From Demequina aurantiaca (GTDB taxonomy: Bacteria > Actinomycetota > Actinomycetes > Actinomycetales > Demequinaceae), in the NCBI RefSeq assembly GCF_000975135.1, contig NZ_BBRF01000001.1, forward strand, positions 717,591 to 781,590: a stretch of 64,000 nucleotides of DNA. Reading direction: 5' to 3'. The position numbers and the translations under genes were made by a program. The notes below the pieces were generated by a model that was not told the origin of the DNA, did no database searches, and was given only the letters and a program-made list of their open reading frames with translations. Below, piece by piece: positions 37,831-46,503 of the stretch. Numbering within the stretch: the first letter of the stretch is position 1; each line of letters opens with the position of its first letter.

Positions 37831-38220
37831 ATGGCGCAATGCCCGTGCGGATCCGGAGGTGCCTTCTCCGACTGTTGCCGCCCCTTCCTGACCGGCAAGT
37901 CGCACGCCGCGACTGCCGAGGCACTCATGCGCTCGCGCTACACGGCCTACGTGCGCCGCGACAGGTCATATCTGCTGCGCACCTGGCACCCCGACACTCG
38001 CCCCGTCACCCTAGACGTCGACGGCGGCACCTGGCAGGGTCTCGAGATCCTGGCGACGGAGCACGGCCAGGCGGCCGATGCCTCAGGCACCGTGACCTTC
38101 GTCGCCCACTTTGCGAGCGACGCCGGTGACAACGGCACGATGCGCGAGCACAGTCGCTTCGAGCGGCTGGGCGACGAGTGGTTCTACGTCGACGGCGACG
38201 TCAAAGGCGATGGCGGTTGA
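37831..38220 (+). CDS. YchJ family protein with SEC-C zinc motif
   Basis: 129 residues from the ATG at 37831. The N-terminus CPCGSGGAFSDCC is a SEC-C-type zinc motif, followed by the YchJ middle domain (ALMRSRYTAYVRRD, LLRTWHPDTRP) with an NTF2-like fold ending FYVDGDV. Members are probable metal-binding proteins of unknown function. It starts 10 bp after the YgjV-like gene and is likely co-transcribed with it. Confidence 0.9.
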   Translation: MAQCPCGSGGAFSDCCRPFLTGKSHAATAEALMRSRYTAYVRRDRSYLLRTWHPDTRPVTLDVDGGTWQGLEILATEHGQAADASGTVTFVAHFASDAGDNGTMREHSRFERLGDEWFYVDGDVKGDGG

Positions 38221-38431
38221 GCCAACGTAGCGTCGAGAGACAGTGAATTTGACGTCAACCGAACGCGCTGAGAGCTCGCCTCGCGCGCGAGTCGGCGTCG
38301 CGGTAGCCTGCGAAATACCGCTGAATTGCCTGAGAGATCGCACATACCCGTGCGTGACTGACCATGCTCGTCATACACATCGCGTCACCGGTACTTTTTC
38401 GCCCCGTTGATGCCCCTACGATTAAGGCACG

Positions 38432-39712
38432 ATGGACTACGCGAACGTATCGATTCTCCTCGTGCTTGTCGTCGCGACCGCGCTCGCCTTCGACTTCACC
38501 AATGGGTTTCACGACACCGGCAACGCCATGGCAACGTCTATTGCCACGCGTGCGCTCAAGCCTAAGACGGCTGTGGGGCTTTCTGCCTCCCTGAACCTTG
38601 TCGGCGCGTTCCTGTCGCTCTCCGTTGCCGCGACGATTGCCACCGGCATCGTCGACGCGGGGGTGGTCACACTAGAGGTGGTGCTGGCGGGACTCGTCGG
38701 CGGTATTTTATGGAACCTCATCACGTGGTTCTTTGGCATCCCCTCATCCTCGTCCCACGCGCTTGTGGGAGGCATCGTCGGTGCCGTTATCGCGGCTGTC
38801 GGCACCTCCGGTGTGCAGTGGACAGGACTGGTCGGCAAGGTCCTGATCCCCGCCCTCATCGCCCCCATGGTGGCGATCGCGGTGGCTTCCATCGGTACGT
38901 GGCTGGTCGTGCGTATCACCCGCGACGTTGAAGACAAGACCAACGACCGCATGTTCCGCTGGGGTCAGATTGGCTCTGCCTCGCTCGTGTCTCTCGCGCA
39001 CGGAACCAACGACGCGCAGAAGTCCATGGGAATCATCCTGCTGGCGCTGATCGCCTCCGGCGTCGCCCCAAGCGACTCGGGCGTGCCCTTCTGGGTGGTC
39101 CTCAGCTGTGCGCTCGCCATGGCACTCGGAACGTACATCGGCGGCTGGCGCGTCATCCGCACGCTCGGCAAGGGCCTCGTGGAGCTCTCCTCGCGTCAGG
39201 GTATGGCCGCGGAGACGTCCTCCGCAGCGATCATCCTGGTCTCCAGCCACTTCGGCTACTCGTTGTCCACCACTCACGTCGCCACCGGCTCCATCATGGG
39301 CTCCGGTGTGGGCATGAAGGGCGCCAAGGTGCGCTGGTCCGTCGCCGGCCGCATGTTCGGCGCCTGGGTCATTACGGTTCCGTGCGCTGCGGCAGTCGGC
39401 GCGCTTGCCGTCCTCATCGAGCAGGGCATCGGCGGCACCGCTGGCGCGTACGTCATCTTTGGCCTGCTGGTCCTCGCCTCGGCGTTTATCTACCTGCGCT
39501 CGCGCCGGACTAAGGTCGACTCCAAGAACGTCAATGACGAGTGGGAATCCGAAGCCGACAACGAGTCGGTCGTCGCCCAGTCAGTCGCCTCACATAACCC
39601 CCAACTGATGCGCATTAAGAGCAAGCCGCGCAAGAAGAAGGGTAAGAAGAGGGGCAAGCAAAACCACAAAAAGAAGAAACATAAGAAGCACAAGAAGAGC
39701 GAGAAGGGTTAG
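38432..39712 (+). CDS. pitA: Inorganic phosphate transporter (PiT family)
   Basis: 426 residues with about ten membrane helices. The PiT signature occurs twice: DFTNGFHDTGNAMATSIATR near the N-terminus and SLAHGTNDAQKSMG in the second half. Low-affinity H+ or Na+/phosphate symport is expected. The last ~31 residues are almost only Lys, His, Arg and Gly, an unusual cytoplasmic tail. A TACGAT -10-like box (38417-38422) lies 9 nt before the ATG. The 211-bp gap upstream holds no gene I can support. Confidence 0.94.
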   Translation: MDYANVSILLVLVVATALAFDFTNGFHDTGNAMATSIATRALKPKTAVGLSASLNLVGAFLSLSVAATIATGIVDAGVVTLEVVLAGLVGGILWNLITWFFGIPSSSSHALVGGIVGAVIAAVGTSGVQWTGLVGKVLIPALIAPMVAIAVASIGTWLVVRITRDVEDKTNDRMFRWGQIGSASLVSLAHGTNDAQKSMGIILLALIASGVAPSDSGVPFWVVLSCALAMALGTYIGGWRVIRTLGKGLVELSSRQGMAAETSSAAIILVSSHFGYSLSTTHVATGSIMGSGVGMKGAKVRWSVAGRMFGAWVITVPCAAAVGALAVLIEQGIGGTAGAYVIFGLLVLASAFIYLRSRRTKVDSKNVNDEWESEADNESVVAQSVASHNPQLMRIKSKPRKKKGKKRGKQNHKKKKHKKHKKSEKG

Positions 39713-39720
39713 GGCGGACC

Positions 39721-39957
39721 ATGTCGGAGTACATCGAGTGGGGCGCGCTTGCCAACATCGTCGTGGTTGGTGTGCTCTTTGGCGCGGGAGTCCCCGCGCT
39801 CTTTGCCCTGGGCGTACGAGCCACCTCCAGCCCAGCCGCGATCCGTGAGGACGGCACCGTGTCGTTGCCGCGACGCATCGTGGGTTTCGTATGCTTCTCA
39901 GTCATCGTGCTGGCCATCGTGGGAGCGATCATCTACATCGCCGCAGGCGGGCACTAA
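39721..39957 (+). CDS. Small two-helix membrane protein
   Basis: 78 residues with two hydrophobic segments (about 9-31 and 52-74) separated by a short polar loop containing SREDG-like charged residues. It starts 8 bp after the phosphate transporter gene and probably forms an operon with it; similar small proteins follow pit genes in actinobacteria. It may be an accessory subunit, but no function is established. Confidence 0.75.
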   Translation: MSEYIEWGALANIVVVGVLFGAGVPALFALGVRATSSPAAIREDGTVSLPRRIVGFVCFSVIVLAIVGAIIYIAAGGH

Positions 39958-40027
39958 ACCGGAATAGGCCGCGCCGCGAGTCCGTTGACGCTCAGGTACG
40001 CATCTGAACCAACGACGGGAGAGACTC

Positions 40028-40561
40028 ATGTCAGCGCTCATCATTGCCACCAACTACGGTGTCGAGCAGGACGAGATCGTCAAACCACTCGATGCCCTGA
40101 AGAACGCGGGCGTGGCAGTCACCGTCGCCGCCCCCAAGCTCGACCCCATCGAGACGCTGGTGGGCGACAAGGACCCCGGCACGACCATCGAGCCCAATGC
40201 CACACTTGGTGATGTCGACGCGTCGGAGTACGACCTACTCGTGATTCCTGGAGGCACCATCAACGCCGACACCCTCCGCACGGAGGAGGCCGCCGTCGAC
40301 CTCGTCAAGGCTTTTTCCGAATCTGGCAAGACTATTGCGGCAATCTGCCACGCTCCCTGGGTTCTGGCGGAGGCGGGCATCCTCAACGGCAAGTCGCTGA
40401 CCTCATATCCGTCGCTCGCCACCGACCTGAGGAACGCAGGAGCCACCTGGGAGGACGTCGAGCTTCAGGAGTGCGTTGCCGAGGGATGGACATTGCTGAC
40501 TTCGCGCTCCCCCAAGGACCTGGACGCGTTCAGCAACGCCGTCGTGGAGGCCGCGAACTAA
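40028..40561 (+). CDS. DJ-1/PfpI family protein
   Basis: 177 residues. The nucleophile elbow AAICHAPWVLAEAGI has the conserved Cys, the upstream DLLVIPGG has the oxyanion region, and YDLLVIPGGTINADTL matches PfpI-type glutamine amidotransferase-like proteins. Members are deglycases, proteases or stress chaperones, and this cannot be narrowed. It has its own GGGAGAGACTC ribosome site and ends 28 bp from the convergent calpain-like gene. Confidence 0.9.
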   Translation: MSALIIATNYGVEQDEIVKPLDALKNAGVAVTVAAPKLDPIETLVGDKDPGTTIEPNATLGDVDASEYDLLVIPGGTINADTLRTEEAAVDLVKAFSESGKTIAAICHAPWVLAEAGILNGKSLTSYPSLATDLRNAGATWEDVELQECVAEGWTLLTSRSPKDLDAFSNAVVEAAN

Positions 40562-40589
40562 CTGCTCGCTAGCCCGTTGTTGCGGTCCC

Positions 40590-41849
40590 TCAGTCCGTGA
40601 CGTTGGTCGAGGTTGCTCGCCAGAACATGTCTCCAACATCGTCGGCACTGACCCGGAACTCCCCACCACCGTCCGCCGAGTTTCCGGGACCCCACGGGTT
40701 GCGCATCCACATGTCTCCGTTGGATTCGACCCGGGTCACCGCATACGAGTGAGTGTTGACGATGTCGATCTCGCGGCTTTCGCCGTCGGGACCCGTGACG
40801 TCGATGGTGTGGTCGCCTGATCGAGGAGACGAGATCACTACCTGACCGCCATCCGCAAGCACATCCCCCAATGATTCGATCTGGCTGGTGCTCAGGCCGG
40901 CATGGTTGTCATTCTTGATCTCGTCGACCTGACGCCCGGTAATGATTTCCATGGCGTCCGCGGGGACGCCACCTTCGATGAAGTCGTAGCCGTACTCCTC
41001 CCGTATCGCGGACTCGTATAGGGCCGCGATTGAGGGTTTCTCTCCGTCTCCCCCAAAAATCCACCAGCCGCCGTCATCGGCGTCGCTCTGGCGCGCTCCG
41101 TGGTCGAAGACGTTCTCCACAAACACGTCAGTGGGAGAGCCGTTCTTGTAGATGGTGACCCAGTACCCGTCCTTGTCCTCGTCCCAGCGGACGTTGTCCT
41201 GGATAAACTCGTCGCCACCATCGGTGTCCAACAAGGACACCACGCTACTTAGCATGAAGCAGTCGCCGATGCTGCCCTGGGAGACATCGTCAGGATCAAA
41301 GGAATCGTCGTCGGTGATGTTGTCGGTGACGCGTTTGTCCGGCACGGTCTCATCGTCGTCATCACCCCAGGAGAAGGGATTCCACCAGGACCCGTCCTTG
41401 GCCACGCCTCCAGCGGCCATACGTAACTCGCTGGCGGCAATGGCGGCAGCCTGTTGGGCCCGTCCCTGTGCCCCGAACGCCGCCATACGCGTCGCGCCGA
41501 TGTCCAATAGGGCTCCGACGTCGAGGGGATTGCGCCGTATGGCGTTGACGGCGCGGTCAAAGCCGATTTGGGCGTGCTCGTAGGCCCTTTGCGCCTCGTC
41601 AAGCGCGGCGGCATACCGCGAAAGGGTCCCGCCGGCGGCACGGATCCTCTCCGCGAGCGCGACGGCATCGGGAAGCGTTCGGTGAACGGCCTCCGTGTAG
41701 GCGTCGGCGGCCGCACCTCGCCACACCTCGGGTTGGGCGCCCTTGGCGGTGGACTGAGCCTCGTCGACGGCGGCAGCATGCCGAACCAGTTCTGCGGAGA
41801 CCGCTTGGATCTGCTCAGGCGAGCCAGGCAGGCCTACCACAGCCGCCAC
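40590..41849 (-). CDS. Calpain-type cysteine protease with N-terminal WxG helical domain
   Basis: 419 residues. Residues 1-150 are alpha-helical with W43-R-G45 in a WXG100-like hairpin context (PEVWRGAAADAYTEA). Residues 185-415 match the C2 calpain core: C197 in QGSIGDCFML, H367 in NTHSYAV and N384 in RNPWG complete the triad. An acidic stretch follows the catalytic region. No signal peptide is seen, so export by an ESX/type VII system is plausible, as for LXG/WXG-type polymorphic toxins. Its start overlaps the upstream small gene by 16 nt. Target unknown. Confidence 0.85.
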   Translation of the reverse strand: MAAVVGLPGSPEQIQAVSAELVRHAAAVDEAQSTAKGAQPEVWRGAAADAYTEAVHRTLPDAVALAERIRAAGGTLSRYAAALDEAQRAYEHAQIGFDRAVNAIRRNPLDVGALLDIGATRMAAFGAQGRAQQAAAIAASELRMAAGGVAKDGSWWNPFSWGDDDDETVPDKRVTDNITDDDSFDPDDVSQGSIGDCFMLSSVVSLLDTDGGDEFIQDNVRWDEDKDGYWVTIYKNGSPTDVFVENVFDHGARQSDADDGGWWIFGGDGEKPSIAALYESAIREEYGYDFIEGGVPADAMEIITGRQVDEIKNDNHAGLSTSQIESLGDVLADGGQVVISSPRSGDHTIDVTGPDGESREIDIVNTHSYAVTRVESNGDMWMRNPWGPGNSADGGGEFRVSADDVGDMFWRATSTNVTD

Positions 41850-42163
41850 CGTAGTTGAATGTCATATCCGGCACCATCGGCGTCCACGGCAAGACCGGAT
41901 TCTTCAATCGCCACTACCTCGATGACGCATAGGGCGTTCACGCGCACGGTGTCACCTACGGACAGCGGGGCATCGGTGACGCCAAGTAACTCAACGGTAT
42001 CCGCAGAGGCGTTCACTCCGAACTCGGAGCCACACACGCTTGCCTGCGTCCCCGCCTGCACGGTAGTTCCTACCCCCACGACACCAACGATGATCACCGC
42101 GGCGACCACGATGGCCAGGATCAAGGCGGCCACCGCTGCGAGCACCGTGCGCCTCCGACTCAT
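41834..42163 (-). CDS. Small membrane-anchored protein, unknown
   Basis: 109 residues with one N-terminal membrane segment (about 7-33, AALILAIVVAAVIIVGVVG) and a soluble domain with two Cys (SVCGSEFGV and NALCVIEV) that could form a disulfide outside the cell. I do not recognise the family. It sits third in the four-gene calpain/WXG operon and overlaps both neighbours. An immunity, chaperone or export-accessory role is only a guess from position. Confidence 0.65.
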   Translation of the reverse strand: MSRRRTVLAAVAALILAIVVAAVIIVGVVGVGTTVQAGTQASVCGSEFGVNASADTVELLGVTDAPLSVGDTVRVNALCVIEVVAIEESGLAVDADGAGYDIQLRWRLW

Positions 42164-42450
42164 GACGCGGCCTCAGGACCTTCAGTGAGCTCTATGGCCG
42201 CGGCCGTCTGGGAGCCGTCCGGGCTGACAAGGATCTCGATGACCTTGACCGAGCCGCCGCCGGGTAGCGGGGCCGACTCTCCTGCTGCGAGTTCTACCGC
42301 GGTGCGACCCTTCGCGCTGGCAATTCCGAGCCTCGCTGCGATGCCGCCGCCCTCATCTGAGGTGCGCATGGTGGAGCGGATGAAGCCAATGGTGAAGCCG
42401 TTGCCTCGACGTTGTGTCCCCTGTCGCAGGACCTCCCGGGCATCCTTCAC
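42160..42450 (-). CDS. Hypothetical protein (96 aa)
   Basis: 96 residues, soluble, no recognised domain. It contains a predicted beta-rich C-terminal part (GGGSVKVIEILVSPDGSQ) and is joined by 4-nt overlaps to the genes on each side, which strongly supports a real coding gene. An accessory or immunity function in the calpain/WXG operon is possible but unproven. Confidence 0.65.
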   Translation of the reverse strand: MKDAREVLRQGTQRRGNGFTIGFIRSTMRTSDEGGGIAARLGIASAKGRTAVELAAGESAPLPGGGSVKVIEILVSPDGSQTAAAIELTEGPEAAS

Positions 42451-42740
42451 GACAGTCGTCCTCGAAGTGCGTCCAGCTTCCCAACGGACTCGCTCTCCTG
42501 AGCTTCCATGTCAGCAACAGTCCCTTGGACTCCGGCGGCAAGATCCGTCCACTGCTTCCCAAGACTGCGCGCTTCACGGCCGAGCGCTAGCTCAAAGGCG
42601 GAAGCCGCTGCGCCCAACTCTGCGGAACCATAGGGAGCGTTGCCCAGCATGGTCGGCACAGCATCAACGAGGGCGTTCGACGCATCAGTCAGGCGCTTCC
42701 GCACGGCATCCATGTCTGCCGCATCCATCGCGATGTCCAT
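42447..42740 (-). CDS. WXG100-like small helical protein
   Basis: 97 residues from the ATG at 42740, which has GGGGG five bases upstream; a longer frame has no family support. It is predicted to be all-helical, about the size of an EsxA-type protein, with a central turn APYGSAELG in place of WxG and an end ESVGKLDALR. It is first in the operon with a WxG-bearing calpain protease. An ESX-type export partner is the best guess. No secretion-machine genes (EccC and others) are in the window. Confidence 0.65.
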   Translation of the reverse strand: MDIAMDAADMDAVRKRLTDASNALVDAVPTMLGNAPYGSAELGAAASAFELALGREARSLGKQWTDLAAGVQGTVADMEAQESESVGKLDALRGRLS

Positions 42741-42844
42741 CGTTGCCCCCGGTAGCTCCCGCCCTGCCCTAACTTCGTCGGCAGGTAACTCGCCGATCGT
42801 AGCAAAACGGACATGGGAGGTGAGTCGACACCAGTAGCAAGGAC

Positions 42845-44104
42845 CTAGGCGTCTAGCAGGCCTTGGCGAACTGCACTTGCCAGAGTAGGCGTCAGTGGCA
42901 GTCTTGGGATGAGTGCGGCTTGGTACGCGTGATAGATGTCTGACTTGCCGTCCCATACAGTGCTCGACGGCAAGTTATCGGGTCCAAGCTCGTGGATCCA
43001 CGATCCCGATCCGTCGAGGAAATAGGTTTCCGCGTGGTCCCACCACTGCGCGTAGAGGTGGGCGTAGCGAACCTCGCCCGTCGCCATCCACAACGCGGCA
43101 GCTGCACCCAGGGCCTCCGTCACGACCCAGTGCATGCGCTCACGAACCACCGGCACGCCATCGAAGTCCACGGTGTAGACAAATCCCTCGGCGCCGTCCA
43201 CGGACCAACTATCGGTGACAGCCGTATCAAACAGCTCGGTGGCCCCATCGAGCAGCCACGCGACGTCGACGGTATCGGCCCCAGTGGCCAGGGCTGCCGC
43301 GCGAGCGTGCAGCGCCAACCGTGCCCACTCGAAGGCGTGTCCGCCTGTCGCTCCGAAAGGACGGAAGGGGTGGGACTTGTGGTCGGCGTTGTACTGCGGC
43401 AACGCGTCCCACGTCGCACTGAAGTGCTCAGGAATACGCCAACGGTAGTCGGCTGCGTAGCCAAAGACCCGCTTGAGGATGATCAACGCGCGCGAGCGCC
43501 ACGCCGAGTCCCCCGAGGCATCGGCGACGGCGAGATACGCCTCGACCGTGTGCATGTTGGCGTTAACTCCTCGATAGTCCTCGGACTGAGTCCAAGCCTC
43601 ATCCCAGCCCTCCAGCGCCATACCTTCGTCCTCTCGCCAGAATCGCTCCAGGTGCACGGTCATGGCCTCGTTCATCAGTTCAGCGGCGCCTGGGCGGCCC
43701 GCAACCGTTGCCGAAGAAGTCGCCAGCAGAACGAAGGCGTGGCTATAGGCCTGCTTGGAGCGATCCACCGGCCCCTGCGCGTCGATGCTCGTAAACCAGC
43801 CGCCGTTGATGGGATCCGCAAACCCCTCTCTCAGGCTCGCAAGACCATGGTCGACCAACGCCGCGCACCCCGGCCTGCCCTGGAGCGCGCCAAGACTAAA
43901 CGCATGAATCATGCGGCACGTGACGTACAGTTCCGAATAGCCAGGTGTTTGAGTCTCTGAAACCCGGCCTTCCCCGTCAAGGTTGCCAAATCCGACATCG
44001 ATTGCACTGGCGGATCCGAATCTCAACAACCCATCTGCGTGGCCCTCGAGCCAGCGAGCGTGCGAAGCGTCTCCAATCCACACGGGCGGGTTCATGTCAG
44101 GCAT
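42845..44104 (-). CDS. AGE/YihS-family sugar isomerase
   Basis: 419 residues from the ATG at 44104, with GAGGAG six bases before it. An ATG at 44161 would overlap the upstream gene and is the alternative. The (alpha/alpha)6 barrel family of N-acylglucosamine 2-epimerase is shown by NMHTVEAYL, EHFSATWD and HPFRPFGATGGHAFEWARL. The RPFGATGGH pattern is closer to mannose/sulfoquinovose isomerases (YihS) than to GlcNAc epimerases. Likely reaction: aldose to ketose. It is third in the operon with a fructose-type kinase and a polyol dehydrogenase. Confidence 0.88.
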   Translation of the reverse strand: MPDMNPPVWIGDASHARWLEGHADGLLRFGSASAIDVGFGNLDGEGRVSETQTPGYSELYVTCRMIHAFSLGALQGRPGCAALVDHGLASLREGFADPINGGWFTSIDAQGPVDRSKQAYSHAFVLLATSSATVAGRPGAAELMNEAMTVHLERFWREDEGMALEGWDEAWTQSEDYRGVNANMHTVEAYLAVADASGDSAWRSRALIILKRVFGYAADYRWRIPEHFSATWDALPQYNADHKSHPFRPFGATGGHAFEWARLALHARAAALATGADTVDVAWLLDGATELFDTAVTDSWSVDGAEGFVYTVDFDGVPVVRERMHWVVTEALGAAAALWMATGEVRYAHLYAQWWDHAETYFLDGSGSWIHELGPDNLPSSTVWDGKSDIYHAYQAALIPRLPLTPTLASAVRQGLLDA

Positions 44105-44157
44105 TGTTGGCTCCTCGATTTGTGGTTCTAGTTCAGTAGATGTGGTGGCTCGTGTCG

Positions 44158-45627
44158 TCATCGGCTGGCCGCCAGAAAGTCGGCCAACGCCGTTCGCACA
44201 CCCTGTTCGCGAATCGCGGTCCGGTACTGCCAGTACGCCTCACGCACGTGTGGATCCCGGCCCAGTTGGCCAAAGATGGCCTCAATGTCCAACATCGCGG
44301 CTATTTCGCCGGTCTCCTCGCGCCGTGCCGCAGCGAGCAGCTCGGGCAAGCGCGCGTCGGTCACGTGCTGGCCATCGGTGGCCTGGGCATCGGCGATCCA
44401 TACGCCCCATGCGGCGAGGGCGAACATCCCGTAGCGGTTCGGCGTTCCGTCAGCGCCTTCGACGAGTACCGGCACGACGAACTTGGGAATCCGATCCGAC
44501 GAGCTCACCACTTGCCGCGCCAGCGTGTCACGCACCGCGGCGGAGCCAAAGCGGGCGATCAGATTCGTGCAGTACTCGTCGAGATCCACCCCAGGTACGG
44601 GTCGGAGAGTAGTGCGTGCTTCTCGCATCCACCCCTCGACGAGCGCGACTACCTGCGGGTCGCGGCACGCCTCGTCAACCCATGTCAGGCCCGCGAGTAA
44701 CGCCGGATAGCTCATCACCTGGTGCGAGGCATTCAACAGGCGGAGCTTCATCAGTTCGTAGGGCTGGACGTCCTCGACCAGTTGAACGCCGGCTGACTCC
44801 CACGTCGGCCGGCCGGTGGGAAAGTCGTCCTCGAGAACCCACTGCAGGAAAGACTCCGCGCGCACCGGCCAGCGATCCTCAACACCGGTGTCCACGGCAA
44901 CCGCACGACGCCCCTCGTCGGTGGTTCCCGGTGTGATCCGATCCACCATCGAACTGGGGAACGCCACGTTTTCCGCGATCCACAGAGCATGTTCGGGGTC
45001 CCTCGCCTCTGCCACCGCGAGCAGAGCCGTCCGCGCGACGCGTCCGTTGTGCTGCACGTTGTCACAGGACAACACGGTGAACGGAGCGGCACCGCTGCGC
45101 CGACGCCTCCATAGGGACTCGGCGATGAGACCGAACGCGCTCGTCGGCACCTCGGCGCCGGCCATGTCCGCCCGAGTCGCGTCGTCGACAGGAGTGAACT
45201 TGCCTGTTGCGTCATCGACTCCGTAGCCACCCTCGGTAATGGTCAGGGACACAATCCGAACGGCCGGATCGGACATCTGTTCCAGGACGGCTTGGGCGTC
45301 ATCCGGCGCATGCAGATACCGGACGATGCTTCCCACAACGCGGGAGCTTTCACGCCCCTGCGGGTCGATTGTCGTCAACGTGTAGAGGCCATCCTGCGGC
45401 ACGAGGGCGTCGCGAGTCGGCGCGTCGGCAGCGCGTACCCCGACTCCACAAATGCCCCACTGGGAGTCTGAGGCCAGCACGCGGTCGACAAAGAGCGCCT
45501 CATGGGAACGATGAAACGCCCCGACCCCGATGTGCACGATGCCCACGCGCACATCCGACCGGTTGTAGTCCGGCACCTGGACGTGCGGAGCAAGGTCGAC
45601 AAGGGTGGCTTCACTCAGCATTGTCAT
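44158..45627 (-). CDS. Mannitol/fructuronate dehydrogenase family protein
   Basis: 489 residues. NAD-binding N-terminus VGIVHIGVGAFHRSH, then the long-chain polyol dehydrogenase core TITEGGYGVD, FTVLSCDNVQHNG and KLRLLNASHQVMSYP, where Lys and Asn/His form the active site. Members interconvert polyols and ketoses (mannitol, arabinitol) or uronates. Here it overlaps the kinase and isomerase genes by 4 nt each, so it probably feeds a ketose into the same pathway. Substrate unknown. Confidence 0.92.
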   Translation of the reverse strand: MTMLSEATLVDLAPHVQVPDYNRSDVRVGIVHIGVGAFHRSHEALFVDRVLASDSQWGICGVGVRAADAPTRDALVPQDGLYTLTTIDPQGRESSRVVGSIVRYLHAPDDAQAVLEQMSDPAVRIVSLTITEGGYGVDDATGKFTPVDDATRADMAGAEVPTSAFGLIAESLWRRRRSGAAPFTVLSCDNVQHNGRVARTALLAVAEARDPEHALWIAENVAFPSSMVDRITPGTTDEGRRAVAVDTGVEDRWPVRAESFLQWVLEDDFPTGRPTWESAGVQLVEDVQPYELMKLRLLNASHQVMSYPALLAGLTWVDEACRDPQVVALVEGWMREARTTLRPVPGVDLDEYCTNLIARFGSAAVRDTLARQVVSSSDRIPKFVVPVLVEGADGTPNRYGMFALAAWGVWIADAQATDGQHVTDARLPELLAAARREETGEIAAMLDIEAIFGQLGRDPHVREAYWQYRTAIREQGVRTALADFLAASR

Positions 45628-46325
45628 CGGTCGAGGTCCTTTGGTTGGCGCTGTGACTGTTGAGCTAAGGCTGATGGGGCGTCACTTACCCGGAAAACGA
45701 GGTCAGCCCGGTCTCGCGTCGTCATCACGGTCTGGGCGTTTGGCACATCCACGGTCGCCACCCAGCTGCGGGCCGCTTCCGGACTATGGCCGTGACCGAT
45801 ACGGCGTCCTTCGAGCCGGCGGCGCACCTCGTCGAGGCTCACATCGACGTACCAAACCTCGTCAAGCAGGTCACGAACCGCGGGCCAGCCGTCCGTGTCG
45901 GACAACAGGTAGTTTCCTTCCGTAACCACCAGAGGGGTCGCTGCCACCACGGGTTGTGCGCTGCCAATGGATTGTTCAATCTCGCGGTCGAACCGGGGTG
46001 CGTACACCAGCTCCTCACGGTCCCGAATACGGCGGAGCAACGCGACGTAGCCGGCAACGTCAAAAGTGTCGGGCGCGCCCTTGCGTTCGCGTATCCCCAG
46101 CTCGATGAGGCGCTCATTGGCAAGGTGGAAACCATCCATAGGCACCACGACCACCTGGTCGCCCAACGCCTCAGTTAGCGCTGCAGTCAGGGTCGACTTC
46201 CCTGATCCAGGAGGACCGACAATGCCGAGCATCGTCCGACCCGGATTCTCTACGAGGGTTCGGGCGCGCGCGACGAACCCTTCGCGCGTCAGCGCAACAG
46301 CGTCATCACCGCTGAAACTTGGCAC
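45624..46325 (-). CDS. Uridine kinase-like P-loop kinase (FrcK-like)
   Basis: 233 residues. Walker A is GIVGPPGSGKSTLT, followed by PMDGFHLAN and YAPRFDREIE, typical of the YggC/PanK-like nucleoside kinase family that includes FrcK beside rhizobial fructose importers. A role in phosphorylating a fructose-type sugar is the family-based suggestion. It is first in the operon and is driven by the promoter at 46371-46399. Confidence 0.85.
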   Translation of the reverse strand: MPSFSGDDAVALTREGFVARARTLVENPGRTMLGIVGPPGSGKSTLTAALTEALGDQVVVVPMDGFHLANERLIELGIRERKGAPDTFDVAGYVALLRRIRDREELVYAPRFDREIEQSIGSAQPVVAATPLVVTEGNYLLSDTDGWPAVRDLLDEVWYVDVSLDEVRRRLEGRRIGHGHSPEAARSWVATVDVPNAQTVMTTRDRADLVFRVSDAPSALAQQSQRQPKDLDR

Positions 46326-46370
46326 CGTTGCCTCCTTGAGTACGCCGATTTATTCGTGTCGCTGTCTGCC

Positions 46371-46399
46371 AGGCTACGCCCACATGACATCGGTGTCAC
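46371..46399 (-). promoter_or_regulatory. Promoter of the kinase-dehydrogenase-isomerase operon
   Basis: On the minus strand GTGACA (46394-46399), a 17-bp spacer and TAGCCT (46371-46376). The -35 box overlaps operator copy 46385-46398, so a bound repressor would block it. Confidence 0.5.
46385..46398. promoter_or_regulatory. LacI-type operator, copy 1
   Basis: TGACATCGGTGTCA, a near-perfect palindrome of the form TGACA-NNNN-TGTCA. It overlaps the -35 box of the minus-strand promoter. Confidence 0.75.
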
Positions 46400-46406
46400 T
46401 TACCAT

Positions 46407-46435
46407 ATGACACCGATGTCATAATTGGCTAATCT
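46407..46435 (+). promoter_or_regulatory. Promoter of the SDR-LacI operon
   Basis: On the plus strand ATGACA (46407-46412), a 17-bp spacer and TAATCT (46430-46435). The -35 box overlaps operator copy 46408-46421. A start at about 46441 would make an ATG there leaderless; the ATG at 46504 with GGGAA upstream is the better protein start. Confidence 0.5.
46408..46421. promoter_or_regulatory. LacI-type operator, copy 2
   Basis: TGACACCGATGTCA, the reverse complement of copy 1. Its centre is 23 bp from copy 1. Confidence 0.75.
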
Positions 46436-46503
46436 ACTGAATGAGACACCGCTGTCCAGCACTTCAGTTGGCCAGTTCGCCGCCTTTGAGAACGGGAATA
46501 CTC

